A stretch of 64,000 nucleotides of DNA from Okapia johnstoni (Eukaryota > Chordata > Mammalia > Artiodactyla > Giraffidae): the NCBI GenBank assembly GCA_024291935.2, contig CM044317.1:61122730-61186729 (forward strand), read 5' to 3'. The notes under the pieces are model-generated. The model was not told the DNA's origin, searched no databases, and saw only the letters and a program-made list of their open reading frames with translations. Below are positions 1 through 10,512 of this stretch, piece after piece (the first letter of the stretch is position 1; each line of letters starts with the position of its first letter). The position numbers and the translations under genes were made by a program.

Positions 1-900
1 AATGATGATTCAGTTTACAGCTTTGAAGAAAAAAGAACAAAACCTATGTATTTATATTTCTGAAAATAGTCTTAGAATTCAATAGTCTTCTTGCATATCT
101 TGAGTATTATCCTGTAACTGGTGATTTAAGGTCAGCACATTTTTGCAGTCTGTCTAAAAGAAATCACTTTTTCATTAAAAAAAAAACCCACCTGTTTCTT
201 TGCTACTTATTAGATTTATAGCTGATTCCTTCAAAGCTAACTTTCACCTTGACCTGCAGACAATAGCAGAATATGAATTTTGGAGGAAGGCAGTAGCACC
301 GTCTTCTTTAGACAAAGTCTGAGAATCCTACCAAGAATAATTAAATATTGCCAATCTAATGCATATGGTTAAATTTACTCCTCCACAACTCTCTTCTTTT
401 GATTTATTTCTCTAGGTTTACTGCTGTTGCCTCTAGCAGTTACTGTATCTTGTGCCACTCAAATCCTCCATCTGACTGCAAAAATGTGCATCGTAAAATG
501 GTGCTTTCGTGCCGTGGCGAAGCCCATTTTCACACTGACACCCTGTGGCCCACTATGAAGCAACGGTTAGAATGGACGCCAGTGAAGAACCACCAGAGCA
601 CGGCATTCCTGAGCATCTGAACCCGTGTGGGAAATGGCAATGTATACAGCTGGCCTTCGGGAGAACAATTATTCATTCCAAGACAGGTTCAGGCCTTCTG
701 ACCAGCAGCTCCCAGGCAGGCTTGGCATTGCTTAGGCTCAATGATAGTCAGGATTATTTTGTTTCTGAGGGAAGTAGGAATTGGATGTTTGTCTTTATGT
801 GAGCTTTTCTTTTTTTCAAGAACGAAATAGCAACAAATATAAATAACTATTGCAACAGCAAAGATCATAGTTCTTTCTAAAATGAGGATCATATCTATTT
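1..900. other. Unassigned AT-rich sequence
   Basis: No gene or repeat recognised. An A-run at 178-187. Overlapping short ORFs (399-892) show no family and no splice structure. Confidence 0.5.
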
Positions 901-1011
901 ATTTTTATATTTTTATATTATGTAAGTTACAGGTTATAATATAGTGATTCACAATATTTTGGAAAAATATTTCGGTATTTTTATATTTTTATATAAGTTA
1001 CAGGTTATAAT

Positions 1012-1213
1012 GGGCTTCCCTGGTAGCTCGGTTGGTAAAGAATCCACCTGCAGTACAGGAGACCCCAGTTCGATTCCTGGGTCAGGAAGACCCGACACCG
1101 GTTGAGAAGGGCTAGGCTACCCACTACAGTATTCCGGCCTGGAGAATTCTATGGACTATATAGTCCATGGGGTCTCTAAGAGTCGGACACGACTGAGCAA
1201 CTTTCACTCACTC
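1012..1213 (+). mobile_element. Bov-tA SINE
   Basis: Starts GGGCTTCCCTGGTAGCTC with a tRNA-like B box (GTTCGATTCC), then the Bov-A module ending GTCGGACACGACTGAGCAAC. ACAGGTTATA at 1000-1009 and 1214-1223 is an exact 10 bp target duplication. Confidence 0.93.
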
Positions 1214-1263
1214 ACAGGTTATAGTATAGTGATTCACCATATTTTGAAAAAAAAATTGTGAAA

Positions 1264-1341
1264 ATGAGAGTATAAGAAAAGAGCAAGAGGAAAGAAGCCC
1301 AGAAAGAGTCCACATAAGGACATAGAGACTTCTGGTCTGTA
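1264..1341 (+). repeat. 78 bp local direct repeat, copy 1
   Basis: ATGAGAGTATAAGAAAAGAG...CTTCTGGTCTGTA, matching 2972-3049 with five substitutions and no gap. It interrupts the L1 3'UTR fragment, so this is probably the recipient copy. Confidence 0.9.
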
Positions 1342-1664
1342 AGATTTTACTCCACTTACAGTTCTTACAAAATACTGGCTATATTCTCTGTGTTGTACAA
1401 TTTATGAGGATCATATTTAGAATGCCACAAATTAGGATACATTGCCAGATAAGATGTTAGAATATCAGAACATGGAAGTGTCTTAGTTAAATAGTACCTA
1501 AAAAATTTAATTTCATGGGTAAATTTTTTAAAGGCTAAAAAGAAAGTCCAATCTCTAAGAGAAATAGTCCTACCACCCGCATAATCGTCATACTCTTTGT
1601 ATTTTAAAGTCAGAGATGCTGCACCCCAGCCAGGGAATTTTAAAGTGTGGTTCCTGGCACAGCT

Positions 1665-1870
1665 GGGCCTTCCCAGATGGCACAGTGGTAAAGAATCTGC
1701 CTGCCAATGCAGGAGACACAGGAGATGCAAGTTCGATTTCTGGGTTGGGAAGATTCCCTGATCTAGGAAATGGAAACGCACTCCAGTATTTTTGCCTGGT
1801 GAATCCCATGGACAGAGCAGCTCGGCAGGCTGCAGTCCACCCAGTCGCAGAGGTGAGCGAAAGTGAGCAC
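1665..1870 (+). mobile_element. Bov-tA SINE
   Basis: GGGCCTTCCCAGATGGCACA start, GTTCGATTTC box, ACTCCAGTATTTTTGCCTGG core. The longest ORFs here (minus strand, up to 169 codons) are antisense SINE sequence. It splits an older repeat at 1615-1664 and 1885-2020. Confidence 0.88.
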
Positions 1871-1884
1871 CCACTCACTTGCGC

Positions 1885-2020
1885 TTGGTACAGCAGCATC
1901 AGAATCACCGTCGATGGTGATTAAAAAAAGAAATTCCCAGGCCCTGAGACTCTGGAGGTGGCCCTGGGAATTTGAGTCTGTTAGCAGTTGACCTGATTCT
2001 CCTACTCACCAGTGTCTGGG
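1885..2020 (+). repeat. Ancient DNA-transposon-like repeat (hAT type, tentative)
   Basis: The string CAGCATCAGAATCACC...CAGGCCCTGAGACTCTGG...CCTGGGAATTTGAGTCTG resembles a common ancient mammalian repeat. Its left part may be at 1615-1664 beyond the SINE. Family call is from memory of the pattern only. Confidence 0.35.
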
Positions 2021-4833
2021 AAACCCTGCCCTCTGCTCTTTAAGTAAAGGCAACACTGGTTTTAAGACTCCTGCTCCTCAGGGGTCGACTGGAGAGACCC
2101 TCCTCCTTCCTCCTGGCTGAGGTCGTTCTCAGCCCACTACTGCTGATTGCTGGCTTCCTGACTGCCAGGCTTTGCTCTCTGGTTACGTGGAGGAGAGGAG
2201 CTATGGATCCCTGTGGGCTCCACCCTTTCCCTCTCCAAGCACAGACTCGAAAAATAAGGGCACTGGATTTTGCATCTTGCCCCTATCATATGTGGTTCAT
2301 GACAAATGGACACAATCTATTAGGATTCCTGGACCAGCTTCCACTTACTTCTCACCTTTTGATATTTGTAGAACTGATTGTCATTTTCATATATTTCAGC
2401 TCCACTCTTCCAGTATTTAGATAGAAAAAAGAAAATAGCAATAACAGTGATAGAATTTCATCCCCTCCAGAGAATTAGCAAGGAAATAAAAGAGGGAAGA
2501 AAGCAACTAGAAATGTTAGAATAAGGGAATATGTATGAAAAGTCAAACATGAGACAGGATAGAAGTTGGCAAGAGGGGAAAAGGTGGTGTAGAGGGCACA
2601 TCCATTATTAGAGAAGCTGTTAAACTGAATAGCATGCAAACTTTTCATCAGTGGGTTTGATAGTAGAAAAGACAAGAGTATTGGCAGATTCCAAAAAGGG
2701 ACATGCCAAGACTACGGATAAATTTTAATGCAAATAGAAATGGATCACTTTCTATTGTCATGTCAGAGGCCACAAAGCTATAGGAAGCAGATGCTTCACT
2801 AGAAGAATATTCTTCATGGCCTGTTTCAAAGATGACACAAACGTACTTCATTCTACATTACATTTTATATACAAAAATAAAATTAGAATTGAGTCAGTTC
2901 TGCACTCACAGCCTGACACCCTTAGAAACTTGAATCTTATGCCAACTTAGAGCAGAAAGCAAGATTGGAACATGAGAGTGTAAGAAAAGGGCACGAGGAA
3001 AGAAGCCCAGACAGAGTCCACATAAGGACACAGAGACTTCTGGTCTGTATATGTCCACACAGTTTAGTCCGTAGTCTATGTTAATCACCATCTGTAAGTG
3101 GAGACCCCAGTCTGCGTGACAGTGAAAATTCTTTTCCCTGGCAGCAGTTTTCATGTTTTATTTTTCTAAGAGTTGCATCTCTTTTCCTTCCCGTTACAGA
3201 GTGAAATGGAAGCCTGCTAGCAGAGCATATCCATCCACACTATTCTGACATAGCCTGAATTTCTCAGTTTATACCACCTTCCTTTCTGAGAGTTCCTTTT
3301 CATTGCATTCCGAAGACAAAAGACCCTTGGTGATGATCAGCAAAGATCCTAACAGGGTGGTAGGCAGTCTTCCAGGAAGCCTGCAGTTCAATCTCCATCA
3401 GCCACAAGGTGGTTCAAACAAAACACTTGGCCACCATTTGGGAGGTACCTAGAGGTGTACCTTTCTCTTCCTTTGTGTTTCATTGCCTATTGTCACTCGT
3501 AGCTCGTGAGCATGGCAGGATGAAGACATTGTTGCCGTGTATTCCTGCGAGCCAACAAAGTTGGGTTTTGAGCCTAGATCCCCAATTTATGTCACTATCC
3601 ATCCCTTTACAGTTATCTCAGTTTTGCTGCCTGGAGGGGCAAGCAGTGTTTGCTAAGAAGGAGGTGGCTGTTACAACCCTGTGACTGTCACCTGGGGCCA
3701 TTAGGAATTCATCCATCTGTCAAGCTCATGGAAGGAAGGAATGTGAGTGCAAGTAGCATTAGAAGTGTGCCTTGTAACAGATGTTTGGATTGCCAAGTCT
3801 GTGAGGTGGTGTAGCATGAACCAGAGCAGTGTCAGTACCAAGTGAGAGTGGGGCTTTGTTTTTGCAGCTGTTTCAGCTGCAGATTTGTTGCAATGGTTCG
3901 AGTAGCGTGGACTTTATTTTTTTTAAGGGAACTTAGCAATTTGTGGAATATTTCCAGAATTGAGCCCTTTGATAGTAGATCAACTACAAAAGGGAAGTTT
4001 CACTGTGAGTTTTGTTTTGTAAGAAAGCACAGCAGCATCCATTTATTATTCCGCTCTATTTTAGGACTATTCTCTCTTTAGAGATTCATTTTTAGGTGTT
4101 GTGCTTCCTCTCTCTTCCTCGGGTGTGAGGGAAGATTTGCAATACGCCCCTGTGAGACTTTTCAAAAATGATAAATGAGATTTTCAGTCTTCTCATTCAA
4201 ACAGTAACTGCCTGAAAAGCCAAGAAGTGGAGTGAGGGGGTGGAGCTGAAGGTGACAGATTGATGAAGAGAAGGAGAAATGAATTTGGAAAGGGAGGGAG
4301 GAGCAAGCCGATGAAGAGTTGTAAAAACCAGAAAAGCAATTCTAAATTAGATTTAGAGATGGCAGAATGACAAGGTGGAGTTTTCTATAGGGAGAAAGTT
4401 GCTAGGCTGCCACATTTGACACAGCCTGGCATTTCTGAAAAGTGAGATTTCAAGAAAAGCTAGAAAAGAGTGATCATTTCATACAAGGCAGGAGTTGATC
4501 AGAGAATCTGCAGAGGCAGGCTTAGGGCAGCTCCTCTGCAATCAGTGGCTTGATTCTGGGTTGTGATTCTATCAAAACAGCTTGTTTGTTTATAGAAAGT
4601 TAATAGCACTTTAGACATGTGAGTCATAGAGGCCTGACTACAGGAGCCTTTACATGAATTTTGGATTTTGAAAGATGCTTCACTTGTACCTTACTATCTC
4701 TTAGGGCTTGTGTTACTCTCTTAGTCCCTGCTGGCTCCTGAAAATTGCTTAGGAAGAAATAATTCCAATGAGACACCTCCTTCAAATCTCACTGCATCCC
4801 ACTGTGTCCTTCCCCTTACCCAAACCTAGATGT
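2021..4833. other. Unassigned intergenic sequence
   Basis: Apart from direct-repeat copy 2 (2972-3049) I recognise no gene or element. Short ORFs (60-91 codons) have no recognisable domains. Confidence 0.5.
2972..3049 (+). repeat. 78 bp local direct repeat, copy 2
   Basis: Same direction as copy 1, 1,708 bases away, about 94% identical. Its flanks are not L1 and I recognise no repeat family in them, so it is probably the source copy. Confidence 0.9.
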
Positions 4834-5047
4834 GAGTGTGTGTGTGTGTGCTCAGTTGCGTCCAATTCTTTTGCACCCCAAGGACTGTAGCCCGCCAGGC
4901 TCCTCTGTCCATGGGATTCTCTACGCAAGAATACTGGAGTGGGTTGCCATTTGCTACTCCAGGAGATCTTCCTGACCCAGGGATCAAACTTGCGTCCCTT
5001 GTGTCTCCTGCATTGGCAGGTGGATTTCTTACCACCAGGGAAGCCCT
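4834..5047 (-). mobile_element. Bov-tA SINE
   Basis: Reverse complement of the Bov-tA consensus, ending ACCACCAGGGAAGCCC. AACCTAGATGT at 4823-4833 and 5048-5058 is an exact 11 bp target duplication. Confidence 0.93.
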
Positions 5048-5058
5048 AACCTAGATGT

Positions 5059-6022
5059 TTGAAGGAAAAGGAATTGGAAATCTCCTTTGGGACCTGACAG
5101 GGAACACTGCTTCAGGTTCAGTGGCTTTCTGGGCTTTCATGGGGTCTGTCCTTTTGTCACCAGCAGAAAACTGTTGATGCACCTGACTTCCCACCTGCCA
5201 AACTCTGTTGTCCTCTGAAAAGTCTGATTGCCTTTGAGTTTTATAGTGCCCAGGGTCAGAGAGCTAGACAAGCCTCATCTCACCTAGCTCCAAGGTTTCT
5301 AGTGAGAACCAAAGGAAATAGGTATTCAAAGCTGACTTGTAAAGCAATACAAGCACAACCCACATACAGGTATGATCATAGCATTAGTCTGAAAAGTCTT
5401 ACTCTATAGCTCCTTTTCTTGTTTTGTCTCTCTCTTGTATATATGTATATATAATTGCATGAGCACATGAATGCTAGGTGAGTACATTTGCAAAGTTTGT
5501 GATGCCTTATTCTAAAAAAGTTCCTATGTCACTGTAATATTTTTATAAGGTTCAGATTCCAATTATTACCATTATACGTTTACAAATGATGCTCAGCTCT
5601 TCAATATAAACCAAAGTTAAGAGCAACAAATATTGAATAGAACAGGAACTGGAGAAAGTGCTTTTATAATGAGCATCTTTTTTCATCAGGCTTGGCATTC
5701 TAAGAACAAATTGAATTCAGTGTCCCCATAAGGCTTAAAGATGAAGTGTCTTGTTTTTTAAGACAAAGATGAACTCAGTGTCAGGGTTCTTCAAGAATAT
5801 GATTTCTGTTTCTTTTATTAGCATATATAGTACCTATCCATTGAAAAGCCAAAGGCATTTTACAAAATCTGACAGTGATCCTCACAATGTCCCTCTGGTT
5901 CCAGGAGGCTTTATTTTAAACAATAAATAATAAGCTGCTCTTTATTTTGAAATGTCTTTACAGAATTTATTAACAAGAGTGGATAGTCATGATTTATGGA
6001 TATCTAAGGGAGTTTATTTCAT
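5059..6022. other. Unassigned intergenic sequence
   Basis: Unique-looking AT-rich sequence with a short TATATATGTATATATA stretch near 5440. Nothing coding. Confidence 0.5.
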
Positions 6023-6262
6023 GGGAGTTAGCAAAGAGCCGACTCATTAGAAAAGACCCTGATGCTGGGAAAGGTTGAAGGCAGGAGGAAAAGGGGATGA
6101 CAGAGGATGAGATGGTTGAATGGCATCATCAATTTGATGGACATGAATTTGAGCAAGCTCTGGGAATTTGTGATGGACAGGGAAGCCTGGTGTGCTGCAG
6201 TCCCTGGGTTCACAAAGAGTCGGACATGACTGAGCAACTGAACAACAAGGACAACAACAACA
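6023..6262 (+). mobile_element. BovB (RTE) LINE 3'-terminal fragment
   Basis: Only the last 240 bases of BovB: CCCTGATGCTGGGAAAGG, the GATGAGATGGTTGAATGGCA block, CGGACATGACTGAGCAACTG and an ACAACAACAACAA tail. The long minus-strand ORF across this stretch is an antisense shadow. Confidence 0.85.
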
Positions 6263-6344
6263 AAGAAGATGATAGATTCCCATGGATCTAAATCTTTTGG
6301 AGTTGAGTTGATACAAGAAGCCAGTTGCATCAAGGACAATTCCA

Positions 6345-6690
6345 GGGACTTCCGTCATGGTCCAGTGGTTAAGAATCTGTCCATGCAGGGGACATAGGTT
6401 TGATTTCCGGTCCAGGAAGATCCCACGTGCCATGGGGCAACCAAGCCCGTGCGCCACAACTACTGAACCCATGCTCGAGAGCTCGGGAGCCACACCTACT
6501 GAAGTTTGCATGCGTTTGAGCCAAGGCTCTACAACAAGAGAAGCCTGCATCTGGAGAGTAGCATCTAGAGAGTAGCCCCTGCTCACCACAACTAGAGGAA
6601 ACCCAGATGCAACAACAAAGAGCCCTGTGTGCCACAACAAAGCACAACACGACCAAAAATAAATAAATATACAATAAAGTGAAATATTGA
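6345..6690 (+). mobile_element. CHR-type (tRNA-derived) SINE, long form
   Basis: GGGACTTCCGTCATGGTCCA start with GTTTGATTTCCGG box, then a CCATGCTCGAGAGCTCGGGA block and an AATAAATAAATA tail. A 231-codon minus-strand ORF over this element and the adjacent BovB tail is a shadow. Confidence 0.85.
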
Positions 6691-7575
6691 AAAAAGAACA
6701 ACTCCAATACATTTGAAAAGTATCTCTCATAATTGCTAACATTTACTTTTAAATCGAAAGAAGTGTAGAGTATGATTACATTACATAAAATAGATATGGA
6801 ATTATCATCCAATTTACTGAATCACTGAAGATCTGCAAACCAGATAGCAGCAGCTACCTACAGGTATGTCTTATGACTGAGTCCTCCTGATTTAGTTGTT
6901 TCACTAAAGATGCCAATCAGCATATGAACTAGTTAGTGACTGGGCCTCCAAGCCAATCAGATGGCCTCTCTTGGGCACTTCAAGTGGGATGTTCCAAGAG
7001 AATAAAGTGTTAACAATGGAGAGAGAAAGTGAAACAGAGTGAGGTAGATCAAGGGTGAGATAAAACCATGCATGAGCCATGGTTACGAATGAGCATACAC
7101 TCAAGATGGAGATGAGACTTACAGACTAGAAAGTAAAGACGCCAGCTCATAGGAAAAGAAAACAGAGAAGGCATCTGGGGAAATGTTGGTACTCTGTAAA
7201 CTGTGGAGTACTGCAGCAAGAACAAGACTAATCTCGAGGACTCCCAAGCAATCTTGGATTGAGACCTGCCCTTCAGTTTTTTCTTCCTGACACTTGAGCC
7301 TTGACTCTCTTCTGGCTCCTCTTTTTATAAAAATCCCATTTAGATATTCCTAATAACCAGATTCATTTTACTTAGCTTGAGTCTTTGTTCCCTGAAACCA
7401 AAAGGTTCCTTTGGACAGTGCTCCTTCTGTCTGATGTGGAGTATCAGATACATTCCTTGCTCAGTGTCCACTTTAACAGGGTATGAATGCAAGTCATGAT
7501 CATTCACTTAAATATATATATATATTTAAATATGTGTATATTATAAATATATTTGATTTAATATATATATATATC

Positions 7576-7618
7576 AGACTTAAATATATATAAATGTTCT
7601 ATATATATATTTAAGTCT
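7576..7618. repeat. AT-rich 17 bp perfect inverted repeat
   Basis: AGACTTAAATATATATA at 7576-7592 pairs exactly with TATATATATTTAAGTCT at 7602-7618 around a 9-base loop. The right arm runs into the start of the local direct repeat at 7613. Confidence 0.9.
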
Positions 7619-7733
7619 CTGATGTCAAGTATATTTTGTTGATAGAATTTAATTTAAATACTCCTTGTTGATTGGTCTTTTTCTTGTAAGGAAAATAACA
7701 GGGTGCCTATTATTACAACCCACTTAGATTAAG
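7613..7733 (+). repeat. Local direct repeat (about 125 bp), copy A
   Basis: Starts AAGTCTCTGATGTCAAG and ends ACTTAGATTAAG; aligns with 8461-8589 with a few short gaps and scattered substitutions. Family unknown to me. Confidence 0.9.
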
Positions 7734-8185
7734 ATATATATATAAAATTCTTCCCGGGATGTCTTCAAACAATCTGAGATCAATGTCTTCTCTGTAGATG
7801 ATTCTTAAGGAGGCTAATTGTACCTTTAAGCTGCCAAGCAGGATAAGGTGCCAGTCTAATAAAAAGGCACAAGGCTGGTTGTTGATGCAATCTCAGTGCA
7901 TTCTCTTTGTAGCCAGCTGCTTTTGTCCCACCCAATCACATTGCCATCAGAACACTCAAAACACCTGACAATTTATGCTCTGCTTTATTCTTCTTCTCAG
8001 ACAGTTCTAGAATCACCATTTCCTTTGACCATCTAATGTTCAAGAGTCATGTAATCATCTTCCATCATCACTCTCTGACTTTGCTTAATATTCTTTTTAA
8101 AATTATTAAATATAGTTGTCACTATTGAAAAGTAAAACTGGATGGACTCAAAATGTTCATAATTTTCATTAATGTTTACTCTCCT

Positions 8186-8393
8186 TGGTGTGTGCTTAGT
8201 CGCTTCAGTTGTGTCTGACTCCTTGCAACCCTCTGGACTGTAGCCCGCCAGGCTCCTCTGTCCATGGAATTCTCTAGGCAAGAATACTGGAGTGGCTGCC
8301 ATTTCCTCCTCTAGGGGATCTTCCTGATCCAGGGATCAAACCCAGGTCTCTTATGTCTCCTGCATTGGCAGGCAGGTTCTTTACCACTAGCCC
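8186..8393 (-). mobile_element. Bov-tA SINE
   Basis: Minus-strand Bov-A module (GCTTAGTCGCTTCAGTTGTG... on plus) followed by the tRNA-like part ending GGCAGGTTCTTTACCACTAG. Lies between the two local direct repeats. Confidence 0.9.
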
Positions 8394-8403
8394 TATTTAA
8401 TAA

Positions 8404-8444
8404 ATTACTACTAGCAGATGGTAATTATATTGGCTAGTAGTAAT
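8404..8444. repeat. 12 bp perfect inverted repeat
   Basis: ATTACTACTAGC (8404-8415) and GCTAGTAGTAAT (8433-8444) separated by 17 bases, between a SINE and direct-repeat copy B. Confidence 0.85.
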
Positions 8445-8460
8445 GTCTCTGATATCAAAC

Positions 8461-8589
8461 AAGTCTCTGATATCAAATAAATATATTTTGTTGATAAGAA
8501 TTTAATTTAAATACTCCTTGTTGGTTGGTCTTTTTATTACAAGAAAAATGATAACAGGGTGCCTAATATTGCATCCCATTTAGATTAAG
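8461..8589 (+). repeat. Local direct repeat (about 125 bp), copy B
   Basis: Starts AAGTCTCTGATATCAAAT and ends TTTAGATTAAG, 848 bases after copy A. The first 15 bases are also duplicated just before it (GTCTCTGATATCAAA at 8445-8459 and 8463-8477). A 12 bp inverted repeat abuts its left side. Confidence 0.9.
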
Positions 8590-9493
8590 TAATTCATTTT
8601 ACATATTCAAGAAACCCTGGTGGTGTCATGAGTTAATGATATGGAAAGAGAGTAATTTTTGAGCATATGGTCAGTGTAAAAGATAGCTCTCAGATATAGC
8701 ATAGACTAAGATCGAATGGCTTAATGTCTGTAAACAATTCTTATTTCTTTAGAGAGGACAGCATTCCTGAGTCATGAATAACTGACATCCTTTACCTTTC
8801 CTTGAGGAAGGGAATGGTTTGAGCATCAAAGATTTCTCATGTTTTACTCCATCAATGACCTTTAAAATTATTCTTAAAATTTGTTTAAAAATTACTTTAA
8901 AATAATTATTTAAATAAATAAAAATTATTTTTCCTCCATGGATTCCTCTTACAAGAGTCTTTCAAATATATATAGTTATTAATTTACTGAAAAATTTTAT
9001 TACTTCAATATATGTTTAATGTTTAACATGAGCTTCTGATTTGCATGAGAGAACAATCCTTAATGTACTGACCTTATAGAATTTCAGTCAGTTTCAAAAA
9101 ATTTAAAATTTTTAGCTAGTTTGTGCAAACTTTTCTCCTAGGATTTTTGAAGTACTGAATATAGCTAAGAAATTCCACCAGTACCTTCTGATATTTCTAG
9201 GTAACTGCAGGGGGAACAAGTGTAGTCACCATCTCTGGTTTCTCAGGTTTCCCGGGGCAATCTCAACAGCAAATATTCATTTCCACAATCAGGCCTGATT
9301 CGGGATTTTAATAATGTGGTTGTTCTATCTGTAAGCAACTGATGTCCCCATCCTTCCTCCTTGCTAAAGGAACCTTGATTTGGTCAACTCTTTTCCAAGA
9401 AGCAAATGCTTCAGAGAAAGCCGACCCCAAGAAAGACTCATAATTGGTTTATACCTATTTCTCATTTGTCTTTGTCCTTATGGATTATAGTAA

Positions 9494-9529
9494 TGTCATG
9501 TACTTACCAATTATAGTAAGTACATGACA
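9494..9529. repeat. 14 bp perfect hairpin
   Basis: TGTCATGTACTTAC at 9494-9507 and GTAAGTACATGACA at 9516-9529 with loop CAATTATA. No T-run or other context that gives it a function. Confidence 0.9.
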
Positions 9530-10189
9530 AAAGTCTGACCCACGAGAAGCTTAATAGGGAAGTTTTATGAAATGAGTTCTTTATTCTTTAAAAAAAGACA
9601 ACAAGGAAGGAAGCAAAGATGTTCCCCTTTTCCTTTCCCTGTCTGTGGGTGCTGTAGTGGTGTGACACTAGGGGCTGCCACAGTCATTTCATGACCATGG
9701 GGGAAGCGCTGAAACATTTGGCAGCTGGCAGGTTGGAATGATGAAAAAAATCTTGGCCCTGTTGATTTATTGATCATCTTTTTAAACTTAACTCTAGAAC
9801 TTCTCTATTTCTAGATTTCTCTTCATGTGATGTGACTTAAATCATTTTCAGCTACATTTTAAAAAAAGATATTTGTGTTCCTTGAGGCTGGAAGTAATTC
9901 AAGTTGTATTTCATATAAATAATTACAATTTAAAAATATTAACAATAAACAAATGTACTCATAGGATTTCAGAGTTGGGAGGACCTTTAAAGTTTATCTA
10001 GTCTAACCATCTGCGTGTATTATGCAAACTGAAAATCTGATGGCTAACCTATAATCACTGTTAGAGGATGTTGTAAGAATTGGTTTGCACTGACATTCTG
10101 AAATTTCTGCAATCACTTAAAAAGATAGTAGAATATCTATAAGAGGAGATCTGTTATAAACAGTTACAGTGATATGTGGATATATGAAT

Positions 10190-10512
10190 CACATATGAAT
10201 TTGGAGATAGGACCTTTAAAGAGGTAATTAAAGCTAACTAAGGGCACAAGGATAAAGCCTTAATCCAATACGGCCTTTATTTTTATTAGAAGAGGAAGAG
10301 ATACCAGGTATGCACTCACAGAGGAAGGACTACATAAGGACATAGCAAAAAGGTGATCAACTACAAGCTAAGGAGAGAGGCCTCAAGAGACACCAAATCT
10401 GCCAACATCTTGGTCTTGGTTTTCTAGTTTCCAGAACTGTGAGAAAATAAATTTCAATTGTTTAAGCACCTAGTCTGTGGTGTATTATTATTGTAGCCCT
10501 ACAAACTGATAC
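10190..10512 (+). mobile_element. MLT1/MST-like LTR (ERVL-MaLR), degraded
   Basis: Matches the remembered MaLR LTR layout: ATTTGGAGATAGGACCTTTA near the start, GACACCAAATCTGCCAACAT, then CCAGAACTGTGAGAAAATAA and CTACAAACTGATACAA at the end. Non-coding solo LTR; no internal region nearby. Confidence 0.75.

Larger units (their letters stand above)
901..1410 (+). mobile_element. L1 3'UTR fragment, tandemly duplicated and twice interrupted
   Basis: Typical L1 3'-end phrases are present: ATATAGTGATTCACAATATTTT (given here as two overlapping parts, 939-948 and 946-960), and ACTGGCTATATTCTCTGTGT at 1373-1392. A 76-base segment is repeated in tandem (starts 901 and 977). The second copy is split by a SINE (1010-1213), and a 78-base foreign block sits at 1264-1341 before the L1 sequence resumes. 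Confidence 0.65.
6691..10189. other. Intergenic, AT-rich, with local duplications
   Basis: Holds the hairpins, the SINE and the direct repeats listed separately. Outside these (6700-7500, 8600-9480, 9530-10190) I see no gene or named repeat. Confidence 0.5.

Noticed and set aside
1012..1213. tRNA gene-like A/B boxes
   Set aside because: GTTCGATTCC-type boxes are those of Bov-tA/CHR SINEs; no cloverleaf with a functional anticodon arm is present.
1365..1874. 169-codon minus-strand ORF
   Set aside because: Mostly antisense Bov-tA sequence joined to L1-tail and unassigned sequence; no conserved domain.
6047..6742. 231-codon minus-strand ORF
   Set aside because: It lies antisense across a BovB 3' fragment and a CHR SINE; the peptide is what these elements give in reverse. 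No family motif.
7500..7575. AT-rich run as an origin or promoter
   Set aside because: Simple ATATAT repeats are frequent in this DNA; no accompanying motif supports a function.
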